This document shows, in pieces, positions 1-5,377 of a stretch of DNA of 5,377 nt. Within the stretch, counting starts at the first letter, position 1. Each line of letters begins with the position of its first letter. Under the pieces are notes generated by a model. That model was given only the letters and a program-made list of their open reading frames with translations, did no database searches and was not told where the DNA came from. The stretch lies in contig CAMGCN010000093.1 in the NCBI GenBank assembly GCA_946040935.1, forward strand, positions 1-5,377. Direction: 5' to 3'. Source of the stretch: an uncultured Clostridia bacterium. Lineage in GTDB: Bacteria; Bacillota; Clostridia; Oscillospirales; CAG-272. Position numbers and translations under genes: made by a program.

Positions 1-45
1 GATAGCGTAGCGTCTCGTGGGCTCGGAGATGTGTATAAGAGACAG
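1..45. other. Nextera i7 adapter with index (library artefact)
   Basis: This stretch is synthetic. Bases 27-45 are the 19-bp Tn5 mosaic end AGATGTGTATAAGAGACAG used in Nextera tagmentation. Bases 12-26 are the Nextera read-2 handle GTCTCGTGGGCTCGG. Bases 4-11 (AGCGTAGC) are the reverse complement of the i7 index GCTACGCT, which I recall as N709, and 1-3 are the end of the flow-cell oligo. It was not trimmed before assembly and should be masked. An apparent GTG start at 31 lies inside it and is not a real start. Confidence 0.98.
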
Positions 46-1089
46 GATTTCACCTCTCATACGGGAAAGGGACTGAGCGCATTATGGGAAAACAAGCTCC
101 TCGCCGGCGGAAAGACAGAGTTTATTGCAGATATGGCGCAAATACCGAAAGAGGCTCAAACCCGAGCGCAAGAGCTCGCAAATGAGGGAAAAACTCCCCT
201 TTTCTTCTCACACGGTGACAAATTCATCGGAATCATCGCCGTTGCCGACACATTAAAGGAAGACGCAAAAGAGGCAATAAGCGAGCTCAAAGGCATGGGA
301 ATACGCGTTATCATGCTGACAGGAGACAACGAAAGAACGGCAAAAGCCATAGGGAATCAGGCAGGCGTTGACGAGGTCGCGGCAGGGATAATGCCCGACG
401 GCAAGGAAGCGGTCGTTCGCCGTCTTAAAGAAAAAGGTAAAGTAGCCATGGTAGGCGACGGAATAAACGACGCCCCCGCCCTTACGAGTGCCGACATAGG
501 AATAGCGATAGGCGCGGGAACAGACGTAGCAATTGACGCGGCGGACGTAGTGCTCATGAAAAGCCGACTGCGCGATGTGCCCGCCGCCATACGCTTAAGC
601 CGCGCAACTTTACGCAACATACACGAAAACCTATTTTACGCTTTTATATATAACATCATCGGTATTCCCCTCGCCGCAGGAGTTTTGATTCCGGCATTCG
701 GAATTACTTTAAGTCCCATGTTCGGCGCGGCGGCTATGAGCCTTTCAAGTTTTTGCGTAGTATCAAATGCATTGCGGCTTAATTTCTTCAAAGTCAACGA
801 GTCAAAAAAGGACAAAAAAATTAAAAACGCCATAAAGGAGGAAAAGCTTATGGAAGAAAACAAAAAGTATTTACTCACTGCAAAAGTCGAGGGTATGATG
901 TGCGGTCACTGCGAAGCGAGAGTGAAAAAAACGCTCGAGGAAATTACAGGATGCGAAAGCGCAAGCGCAAGCCACGAAAGTGCCAAAGCCGAAGCGGTAT
1001 TCATCACGTTTCCTGACAAAGACGCGGTAAAAAAAGCAATCCAAAATGACGGATATACCGTCTCGGATATAGAAATCAAAGATATCTGA
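46..1089 (+). CDS. copA: Cu(+)-exporting P1B-type ATPase with C-terminal HMA domain, 5'-truncated
   Basis: ATP-driven efflux of Cu(+) across the cytoplasmic membrane; only the C-terminal 347 residues are present. In order: the end of the nucleotide-binding domain (GKG, 64-72), the P-domain hinge TGDN (319-330), GDGINDAP (454-477), and the last two membrane helices. The first helix carries YN (649-654) and the second MSLSS (736-750), the pair known as metal-site residues of Cu(+)-type P1B-1 pumps. A Lys/Glu-rich linker then leads to an HMA domain with the Cu-binding pair CGHC (901-912). The CPC helix, the actuator domain and the DKTGT phosphorylation site lie upstream of the contig edge. A C-terminal HMA is common in clostridial CopA proteins, whereas many other bacteria carry it N-terminally. 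The linker also holds a strong internal ribosome site (see 850). The stop is TGA, followed by a hairpin at 1111. Metal specificity is inferred from the motifs. Confidence 0.95.
   Translation, partial: DFTSHTGKGLSALWENKLLAGGKTEFIADMAQIPKEAQTRAQELANEGKTPLFFSHGDKFIGIIAVADTLKEDAKEAISELKGMGIRVIMLTGDNERTAKAIGNQAGVDEVAAGIMPDGKEAVVRRLKEKGKVAMVGDGINDAPALTSADIGIAIGAGTDVAIDAADVVLMKSRLRDVPAAIRLSRATLRNIHENLFYAFIYNIIGIPLAAGVLIPAFGITLSPMFGAAAMSLSSFCVVSNALRLNFFKVNESKKDKKIKNAIKEEKLMEENKKYLLTAKVEGMMCGHCEARVKKTLEEITGCESASASHESAKAEAVFITFPDKDAVKKAIQNDGYTVSDIEIKDI
834..841 (+). promoter_or_regulatory. Internal Shine-Dalgarno in the copA linker
   Basis: AAAGGAGG lies 8 nt before the in-frame ATG at 850. It is encoded by the linker codons for Ile-Lys-Glu-Glu between the last membrane helix and the HMA domain. 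The match to anti-SD is as long as those of the neighbouring genes. Lys/Glu-rich linkers can produce AAGGAGG by chance, but the correct spacing to an ATG at a domain boundary argues for use. Confidence 0.5.
850..1089 (+). CDS. copZ: Possible separately translated CopZ-like copper chaperone nested in copA
   Basis: An ATG at 850, in frame with copA, is preceded by AAAGGAGG at 834-841 with an 8-nt gap. This is as good as any start in the window. Translation from here would give a 79-residue soluble protein, close to the usual CopZ/Atx1 size of about 70. It would be essentially one HMA fold (beta-alpha-beta-beta-alpha-beta) with the Cu(+) motif MMCGHC near residue 18. CopZ hands Cu(+) to CopA, so making both from one message would couple pump and chaperone. 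Known precedent: E. coli copA makes a free N-terminal metal-binding domain by programmed frameshifting. Here the domain is C-terminal and the mechanism would be internal initiation. The fusion could also have arisen by loss of a copA stop codon before a former separate copZ. The reading frame is certain; independent translation is inferred. Confidence 0.45.
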   Translation: MEENKKYLLTAKVEGMMCGHCEARVKKTLEEITGCESASASHESAKAEAVFITFPDKDAVKKAIQNDGYTVSDIEIKDI

Positions 1090-1110
1090 AAACTGTTTAT
1101 CAGAACATAC

Positions 1111-1147
1111 GTAAAGGGCCTCTCTGTTACACAGAGAGGTCCTTTAC
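1111..1147. terminator. Long hairpin between convergent copA and amidase genes
   Basis: A 17-bp stem (1111-1127 with 1131-1147) has a TAC loop and a single G/T mismatch, which pairs as G-U in the plus-strand RNA. It lies 21 nt after the copA stop and 9 nt after the amidase stop on the other strand. The plus-strand tail (TCTTTCAATTT) is a modest U-tract and the minus-strand tail is poor. It should work best for copA but probably blocks read-through both ways. Confidence 0.8.
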
Positions 1148-1156
1148 TCTTTCAAT

Positions 1157-1723
1157 TTATGACAGTCCGAAATAAGCGAGAATGCCGTTATATATTCCCC
1201 TTGAGAAAAGGTCGGGACTGTTTGCCATTAAATCCCCATCGCGCGGATTTGTGATAAAACCCATTTCAATCAATGTCGCAGGCATTTGCGTACGCCGCAA
1301 AACATAAAGGGTGGGACGCGCGAACACACCTCGGTTTTGAAGTCCGGTTTGCAAAGCAAGATATTTACATATGCTTTCTGCAAAGGGATATGCTCTGCTC
1401 GATGTAGAATAGACGTAACCTTCACAGCCGCTTGCCGACGTTATCTCCGACGCATTCGTATGCAAGCTGATAAAATAATCTGCACCCCATGAGTTTGCCG
1501 CGTTCACACGCGCGGCAAGAGATGTCGCATTGCTCGTTCCGAGCTGTTCTGTAGGAGAGTTACGGGAAAGACGTGCCTCAAAATTGCCGTTTGCGTTGAG
1601 CAGAGCCGCAAGACGTACTCCGATCTGATAAGTAAGGTCTTGTTCGCGATAACCGTTACCCTCCGCGCCGGCGTTAGGATTGTTCGGGTTATGCCCCTGA
1701 TCAATGAAAATTTTAATTGCCAT
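1157..1723 (-). CDS. N-acetylmuramoyl-L-alanine amidase (Amidase_3), no signal peptide
   Basis: A zinc hydrolase that cuts the amide bond between N-acetylmuramic acid and L-Ala of peptidoglycan. The 188 residues are a single catalytic domain. Visible are the Zn ligands H11 (in IDQGHN), E27 (in YREQD) and H88 (in SLHTNAS), and the catalytic E153 in IEMGFITN. The length matches a bare Amidase_3 domain. There is no signal peptide, transmembrane helix, SH3 or peptidoglycan-binding repeat, so it is not exported by Sec. The start ATG has GGAGG 7 nt upstream (1731-1735). Signal-less Amidase_3 enzymes include sporulation mother-cell lysis amidases (CwlC type), prophage endolysins and uncharacterised chromosomal copies. 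No phage genes are nearby, and a sigma-K-like box upstream fits the first option weakly. The family is certain; the biological role is inferred. Confidence 0.93.
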   Translation of the reverse strand: MAIKIFIDQGHNPNNPNAGAEGNGYREQDLTYQIGVRLAALLNANGNFEARLSRNSPTEQLGTSNATSLAARVNAANSWGADYFISLHTNASEITSASGCEGYVYSTSSRAYPFAESICKYLALQTGLQNRGVFARPTLYVLRRTQMPATLIEMGFITNPRDGDLMANSPDLFSRGIYNGILAYFGLS

Positions 1724-1739
1724 TATTATTCCTCCGATA

Positions 1740-1766
1740 TATCTTATGCACTTGATTTGATTGCGT
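1740..1766 (-). promoter_or_regulatory. Candidate sigma-K-type promoter of the amidase gene
   Basis: Read on the minus strand, AC (1766-1765) is followed after 16 nt by CATAAGATA (1748-1740). This fits the B. subtilis sigma-K pattern AC-N16/17-CATAnnnTA. No convincing sigma-A box serves this gene. The predicted start falls close to the ribosome site at 1735-1731, leaving a very short leader, which weakens the case. The motif is short and could be chance. It overlaps the divergent ttcA promoter. Confidence 0.3.
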
Positions 1767-1780
1767 TAATGAGTTATAAT
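1752..1780 (+). promoter_or_regulatory. Sigma-A promoter of ttcA, predicting a leaderless transcript
   Basis: TTGATT (1752-1757), a 17-nt spacer and a perfect TATAAT (1775-1780). Normal spacing puts +1 at about 1787, the A of the ttcA ATG. There is no Shine-Dalgarno ahead of that ATG, which agrees with a leaderless message. Confidence 0.7.
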
Positions 1781-1786
1781 AAATTC

Positions 1787-2542
1787 ATGACAAAATACGA
1801 TACAAGGCGCCTGCTCTCTTTTGTCCGACAGGCGTGCCAACATTATAATATGATATCGGACGGCGACAGAATAGCCGTCGGCGTTTCAGGAGGCAAAGAT
1901 TCTTTGGCGCTTCTGATTACTCTCGCACATATGCGGCGCTTTTACCCAAAAAAATATTCTCTCGTTGCCGTAACGATAGACATGGGCTTTGAGGGCATGG
2001 ATTTTTCCTGTGTTTCCGAACTTTGCAGGGAGCTGGACGTTGAATACATCACCGTGAAAAGCGAGATTGCGCACGTTATTTTCGACATCAGAAAAGAGTC
2101 AAATCCATGCGCTCTGTGTGCGAAAATGCGCCGCGGAGTTCTCCACGACACGGCAAAGGCAAACGGATGTAACAAGGTAGCCCTCGGTCACCATTTTGAC
2201 GATGTTACAGACACGTTTATGTTAAATCTTATACACGAAGGACGCCTTGGCACATTTTCACCCGTAACATATCTTTCAAGAAAGGATTTGACAGTCATTC
2301 GTCCTCTCATTTACGCAAAAGAAAAAGATATCCGTTACTTTATATCGCATAATGACATTCCCACAGTCGTCTCCACCTGCCCCGAGGACAAACATACCGA
2401 ACGGGAAGAAGTCAAAAAAATGATTGCCGATCTCGACAAAAAATATGACGGTTTTTCCCATCGGCTGATGAATGCCATTGAGAAAGCGCACCTCGACGGC
2501 TTTTCTCCCTGCAAAAGAGAGCGGCGTACAAAAAATGAATAA
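1787..2542 (+). CDS. ttcA: TtcA-family PP-loop Fe-S tRNA thiolation enzyme
   Basis: Proteins of this family adenylate a tRNA cytidine and replace its oxygen with sulfur; E. coli TtcA makes 2-thiocytidine at position 32 and needs an oxygen-sensitive [4Fe-4S] cluster. The 251-residue product has the ATP-pyrophosphatase loop SGGKDS at 34-39, then CALC (C108, C111) followed by RRG, a GHHFDDVTDT segment near 134-143, and a third cysteine, C198, in TCPEDKHT. This is the three-Cys cluster layout of TtcA. It is shorter than E. coli TtcA (about 310). The start at 1787 retains the conserved stretch before the P-loop (HYNMISDGD). Longer in-frame starts at 1640 and 1769 have no ribosome site, and 1769 lies inside the promoter. 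Clostridial homologues are usually called TtcA, but their tRNA target is not well established, so the exact base modified is inferred. Promoter overlap ties it to the divergent amidase gene. Confidence 0.87.
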   Translation: MTKYDTRRLLSFVRQACQHYNMISDGDRIAVGVSGGKDSLALLITLAHMRRFYPKKYSLVAVTIDMGFEGMDFSCVSELCRELDVEYITVKSEIAHVIFDIRKESNPCALCAKMRRGVLHDTAKANGCNKVALGHHFDDVTDTFMLNLIHEGRLGTFSPVTYLSRKDLTVIRPLIYAKEKDIRYFISHNDIPTVVSTCPEDKHTEREEVKKMIADLDKKYDGFSHRLMNAIEKAHLDGFSPCKRERRTKNE

Positions 2543-2565
2543 AAAGCAAGCGTTTTTTCTATAAT
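2536..2565 (+). promoter_or_regulatory. Possible sigma-A promoter of the Cys-rich small gene
   Basis: A perfect TATAAT at 2560-2565 lies in the 53-nt gap after ttcA. The best -35 is a weak TGAATA at 2536-2541 (18-nt spacer) overlapping the ttcA stop. The predicted start near 2572 leaves a short leader with GGAGG (2583-2587). The gene may also be read through from ttcA, since no terminator separates them. Confidence 0.45.
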
Positions 2566-2595
2566 ATAAATAGAGATATTACGGAGGAGACGCAA

Positions 2596-2784
2596 ATGGA
2601 AACAATAAAAAACGGCATAATAATGGAGCGTTACTGTCCTAAAGTCGACGGTAATGTCGTGATAATGAAAAATATGGTTAAAAACGACGGAAGCTATCAG
2701 TGTATTTCCCACACCAACTGCGGCGACAAGGAAAACTGCGTTACGCTTTGTCAAAATAAAAACGAGGACCAAAAAGCAATATAA
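2596..2784 (+). CDS. Small Cys-rich protein of unknown function
   Basis: The 62-residue product is not matched to a named family. The start is secured by GGAGG with an 8-nt gap to the ATG. There is no signal peptide or membrane segment, so it is probably cytosolic. It holds five cysteines (C14, C36, C42, C48, C52) and H39, in the pattern CPKV-x18-C-x2-H-x2-C-x5-C-x3-C, which suggests a small Zn or Fe-S binding fold. The N-terminal CPK and the later C-x2-H-x2-C are the most domain-like parts. The tail is Lys/Asn-rich. It lies 53 nt after ttcA on the same strand and ends at a strong hairpin, so it may share the ttcA transcript. A link with thiolation or Fe-S supply is possible but unsupported. 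An internal ATG at 2623 has no ribosome site. Confidence 0.8.
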   Translation: METIKNGIIMERYCPKVDGNVVIMKNMVKNDGSYQCISHTNCGDKENCVTLCQNKNEDQKAI

Positions 2785-2815
2785 AAATATCCACCCTGAC
2801 GGGTGGATATTTTTA
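2782..2815. terminator. Perfect bidirectional terminator hairpin bounded by two stop codons
   Basis: A perfect 15-bp stem (2782-2796 with 2801-2815) has a TGAC loop. The plus-strand 3' arm ends in ATATTTTTA followed by CTTTTG. The minus-strand arm ends the same way and continues into a T-rich stretch. The outer three bases on the left are the TAA of the Cys-rich gene, and those on the right (TTA) are the minus-strand TAA of the microgene. It serves both convergent genes. Confidence 0.9.
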
Positions 2816-2899
2816 CTTTTGATTATCTTTCTGATTGTTCTGATTCTGTTCGTTTTGCGACTTTTCGTTATTTTGATTTTGATTCTTATTTTTACTCAA
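2813..2899 (-). CDS. 28-codon Asn/Gln/Lys-rich microgene
   Basis: A short minus-strand frame starts at TTG (2899-2897) with GAGGTG (2911-2906) 6 nt upstream and ends at TAA inside the shared terminator. The product begins M-S-K-N-K-N-Q-N-Q-N and is almost entirely N, Q, K, E, S and D, with no hydrophobic residue after the start. It should be disordered, soluble and heat-stable. I do not recognise a named family. Small hydrophilic peptides of this kind resemble minor spore proteins in composition, but that is a guess. An in-frame GTG at 2908 would add three residues (M-R-T) but overlaps the ribosome site. Support: correctly spaced ribosome site, stop codon placed exactly at a hairpin end, and a gap otherwise without a gene. 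Against: length, non-ATG start and low complexity. Confidence 0.55.
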   Translation of the reverse strand: MSKNKNQNQNNEKSQNEQNQNNQKDNQK

Positions 2900-2954
2900 A
2901 GTTCTCACCTCAAATAAAGTATTCCCACATTAAGCAATTTTATTCGTTTCGTCT

Positions 2955-2983
2955 TTGACACAGACAGATTAATTTGTTATAAT
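2955..2983 (+). promoter_or_regulatory. Consensus sigma-A promoter of the surface-protein gene
   Basis: TTGACA (2955-2960), a 17-nt spacer and TATAAT (2978-2983), with an extended -10 TG at 2975-2976. Both hexamers and the spacing are perfect matches. Predicted +1 is near 2990, leaving a leader of about 23 nt that contains the ribosome site. No operator-like repeat is visible, so strong constitutive expression is likely. Confidence 0.9.
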
Positions 2984-2997
2984 ATAAAAAAAGCGAA

Positions 2998-3005
2998 AAA
3001 GGAGG
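2998..3005 (+). promoter_or_regulatory. Ribosome binding site fixing a GTG start
   Basis: AAAGGAGG lies 7 nt before GTG at 3013. The first codons after this GTG encode a classical signal peptide, so the ribosome site and protein sequence agree on this start. The next in-frame ATG is far downstream, inside the catalytic-type domain. Confidence 0.9.
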
Positions 3006-3012
3006 AAAAACC

Positions 3013-5330
3013 GTGAAAAAAGTAATATCTGTGTTCCTTGCGGTCATCCTCTCTTTTTTGACCGCGACAACTATATTCGCGGCGTCTCCTTTAGGAGACG
3101 AATATGTCTCTTACTCACAAAATCTTTCGGAAAATCTTACATATACCGAGATTCACGCAAAAAATCAAAGCGGCAAGCAGTCGGGATATCAATTTACGCT
3201 TGACCCTCGCGGAGATACAAAGGCTGTCGTATCATACGGCTCTCACATATACTCCCGTGAGACGCTTTCCTCACTTTTGAAAATAAGCGCAAGCCGTGAA
3301 AGCGGCGTCCTCGGCGGCATAAGCGGCGATGTTTTCGCCATACAGTCGGGAGTTCAGTGCGGAGTTATGGTAAGCGACGGCGTCATACTCTCGTCAAACG
3401 AGGATAACTGCCCGAGTGTGGGAATAAAAAAAGACGGAACCCTTGTCTGTGGAACACCCACAGTAAATATTTCGGTAAAAGCAGGAGGCTTTGCACCCTC
3501 TGTCAAGCTATATAACAAAGTGACGGACAGCTCGACCGGCCCTTGCCTTTTAACATCTGATTTTGCTTCGACAACAAAAAGCATCTGCGACTGCGTAGTG
3601 ATACTTATAAAGCCGAGCACAACCATTAAAATGACTCAAGGGACGAACATTAACGGAACAGTGTCATCCGTCGAAACAGGTGACGGTAACATCATAATCC
3701 CCACGGGATATGCCGCGCTGTGCGTTCCTAAATCAAGCTCATATGCCACGGCCGCTTCAAAAGTTGCCGTCGGTACATCATGCAATATCTCTGTTTCTCT
3801 TTCAAGCGAGTGGGCAGACGCACAGTTTATTATATCGGGAGAAACGGAAATATTAAAGAACGGCACGGTACAAACAAGCGTTGACTCAACCGCTTACAAA
3901 AAAAGCAACGACGCACGCGCCGCCGCAGGAGTGACAAGCGACGGAAAGATAACTTTTTTTGCATGCGACGGCGACGGAAGCTACGGCGTCGGCCTGACCG
4001 AGCGCCAGCTTTCCGAATATATGAAAAGCATAGGATGCGTATATGCCGTAAGTCTCGCCTCCGGCTCGAGCACGGGCGCGTCGCTTTACGAGGACGGCTT
4101 GCCCGGGTTTGTCAGCCATCCGAGTCTCGGATATGAGAGAACTATTTCAAACGCCGTAGTATTTATAAATTCATCACATAGCAAAACCTCCGACAGACTC
4201 TCTGTAAGTGCCGACTATAATCTGGTCATAAAAGGCGGCGGAAGAACAAAGCTGTATGCAAAGGCGGCAAACTCCGCGGGAAAAGAAACAGGAGAAGAAA
4301 TCACCGACCTGAAATTCACCCTTTCAGGCGGCGGAAGCCTTTCCGGAAGCACATATACTTCTGACAAAGCGGGCACAGTAACCGTAAACGCGAGCGCACT
4401 GTGTAACGGAAAGATTTTAACGGGAAAGCTCGTACTCACGGTTGTAAACAGCCTCGACAGCATAAAAGCAAACAAAACCTGGTACAATGTAGCCCTAAAC
4501 GGATATGAAGAGATAAAGATAACAGGCTATACTTCATCTATCCCCACAGGACTTACCGCCTCCGCTATCAAATGGACATACAGCGGAGCTGCCGAACAGG
4601 ACGCAAAAGGTCAGGTAAGCGCATGTCAGTACGGATATCTCGACTCATCGTTTATCTTTCATTCAAACGGCAAGGTGGGAACATTTGTCCTTACGGGTAC
4701 ATACGGATATCAAAGCGTCAGCATGACTATGCGAATGACAAAGGAGCCGGTAACGGTAAGCGGATTTAATTCAGGAAGAGCTTTTTCAAATTTCTTTGAC
4801 TGCAATCCCGACTGCACCTACCGTTATGACGTCGGAAAAAACGGCACGACCGGAATGTACTTTGTCGGAAGTGAAATAAAATATATAACTCCGCTCGATA
4901 TCGGAAATACGGTAAAAAATATCACAGTATGGACAAAAGGAACGGCAAGTTCACCCTACGCCGTTTTGGAGCGCGAAGACGGAAGTATATTCACGGTAAA
5001 TTATGAAACGGATATCGACTACTCCTCATACAGCGGCTGGAAAAGGCTTAAAGCAGATATGCCGTCGGGCGAAACGGGAAATCTCCGCCTGATTTCCTGT
5101 CTGTCGTCAAAAAGCACCATAGACGCCGTAATTGACAATGTAACGGTCGACTACGGCTCTGAAGGATACATATTCTGCGACACATCAGGCAACTGGGCAA
5201 AAAGCAAAATAGACATGATGTATGACCTCGATATACTCTCGGGCACTGTCGTCAACTCTCAAAGATACTATTATCCGCAAAACAATCTCACACGCGCGGA
5301 ATTTGCAAAAATAATAGTATCATACTACCG
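3013..5330 (+). CDS. Secreted NAGPA-like (phosphodiester glycosidase family) protein with SLH domain, 3'-truncated
   Basis: The frame stays open from GTG 3013 to the contig edge: 772 complete residues, no stop. Residues 1-23 are a Sec signal peptide (KK, hydrophobic core, IFA before the cut). Residues about 30-385 follow the layout of the phosphodiester glycosidase (NAGPA, PF09992) domain: GGISGDVF at 101-108, SGVQCGVMVSDGVI, DARAAAGV around R302, VGLTERQL from 326, SLASGSS at 347-353, then HPSLGYER and ISNAVVF. Residues about 390-575 look like Ig-type beta-sandwiches. About 580-716 resembles the jelly-roll module often found in these proteins (ITVWTKG, SGWKRLKADMP, DNVTVDYG). An SLH domain starts near D723 (DTSGNWA) and reaches LTRAEFAKI. 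SLH domains hold proteins on the cell wall, usually through secondary polymers, so this is a surface protein. More SLH repeats probably lay beyond the edge. Family signature motifs are altered, so catalysis is doubtful. Confidence 0.88.
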
Positions 5331-5377
5331 CTGTCTCTTATACACATCTCCGAGCCCACGAGACGCTACGCTATCTC
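5331..5377. other. Nextera i7 adapter with index, reverse orientation (library artefact)
   Basis: Bases 5331-5349 are CTGTCTCTTATACACATCT, the reverse complement of the Tn5 mosaic end. Bases 5350-5364 are the read-2 handle, 5365-5372 are index GCTACGCT, and 5373-5377 (ATCTC) are the start of the flow-cell oligo. This matches read-through of a short insert. It continues the surface-protein frame by chance but adds no real residues. Confidence 0.98.

Noticed and set aside
31..45. GTG start for the copA frame at 31
   Set aside because: It lies in the synthetic adapter. The true gene begins upstream of the contig, since the DKTGT site and earlier domains are missing.
1640..1786. Longer N-terminus for the TtcA-like protein, from 1640 or 1769
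   Set aside because: No ribosome site at either; 1640 runs inside the opposite-strand amidase gene and 1769 lies between the -35 and -10 boxes of the promoter.
2335..2772. 145-codon minus-strand frame across the end of ttcA and the Cys-rich gene
   Set aside because: It overlaps two better-supported plus-strand genes and an intergenic promoter, with no ribosome site or family motif.
2820..2890. TGATT-rich repeated stretch as a possible direct-repeat or iteron array
   Set aside because: The repeats are irregular and are explained by Asn and Gln codons of the minus-strand microgene.
2900..2935. Possible sigma-E-like box (AATACTTT on the minus strand) upstream of the microgene
   Set aside because: Only a partial match with a weak -35, too degenerate to list as a promoter.
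3083..3100. 7-bp perfect hairpin (CGTCTCC, loop TTTA, GGAGACG) just after the signal-peptide codons
   Set aside because: No U-tract, inside a coding region, and readily explained by the codons for Ala-Ser-Pro-Leu-Gly-Asp-Glu. It might slow early translation, but there is no support for that.
3354..4487. Several open frames on the minus strand
   Set aside because: They are antisense to the continuous surface-protein frame, lack ribosome sites and show no recognisable domains.
1..5377. Terminal inverted repeats suggesting a 5.4-kb transposon
   Set aside because: The repeats are the Tn5 mosaic end and index of a sequencing kit, and no transposase gene is inside.

Overview
The real DNA in this window runs from about 46 to 5330. 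Both outer ends (1-45 and 5331-5377) are untrimmed Illumina Nextera i7 adapter carrying the same index, in opposite orientation. This is therefore a short assembled contig, probably metagenomic. The two end genes are cut by the contig boundary, not by biology. Strong AGGAGG ribosome sites, a CopA with a C-terminal HMA domain, a signal-less Amidase_3 enzyme, S-layer homology (SLH) sequence and near-consensus sigma-A promoters point to a Clostridia-like Firmicute. A gut-type Oscillospirales or Christensenellales relative is my guess; no marker gene settles it.

Layout. (1) 46-1089, plus: the C-terminal part of a Cu(+)-exporting P1B ATPase (CopA) fused to an HMA metal-binding domain. An ideal internal ribosome site and in-frame ATG at 850 could also yield a free CopZ-like chaperone. 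(2) 1111-1147: a long hairpin between convergent genes. (3) 1157-1723, minus: an N-acetylmuramoyl-L-alanine amidase with no signal peptide and a possible sigma-K-type promoter. (4) 1787-2542, plus: a TtcA-family PP-loop/Fe-S tRNA thiolase whose promoter places the transcript start on the A of the ATG, predicting a leaderless mRNA. (5) 2596-2784, plus: a 62-residue Cys-rich small protein. (6) 2782-2815: a perfect 15-bp hairpin bounded by the stop codons of two convergent small genes. (7) 2813-2899, minus: a 28-codon Asn/Gln/Lys-rich microgene. (8) 3013-5330, plus: a secreted protein with a phosphodiester-glycosidase-like (NAGPA) domain, a beta-rich middle and the start of an SLH domain. It has a consensus promoter and runs off the contig.

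The genes do not form one pathway. Copper export, wall hydrolysis, tRNA modification and an S-layer-type surface protein sit side by side as small separate transcription units, mostly in convergent or divergent pairs with shared terminators. The most notable points are the nested chaperone start, the predicted leaderless ttcA message, the microgene locked to a shared terminator, and a NAGPA domain whose signature active-site motifs are altered. I see no mobile element, CRISPR array, tRNA or rRNA.
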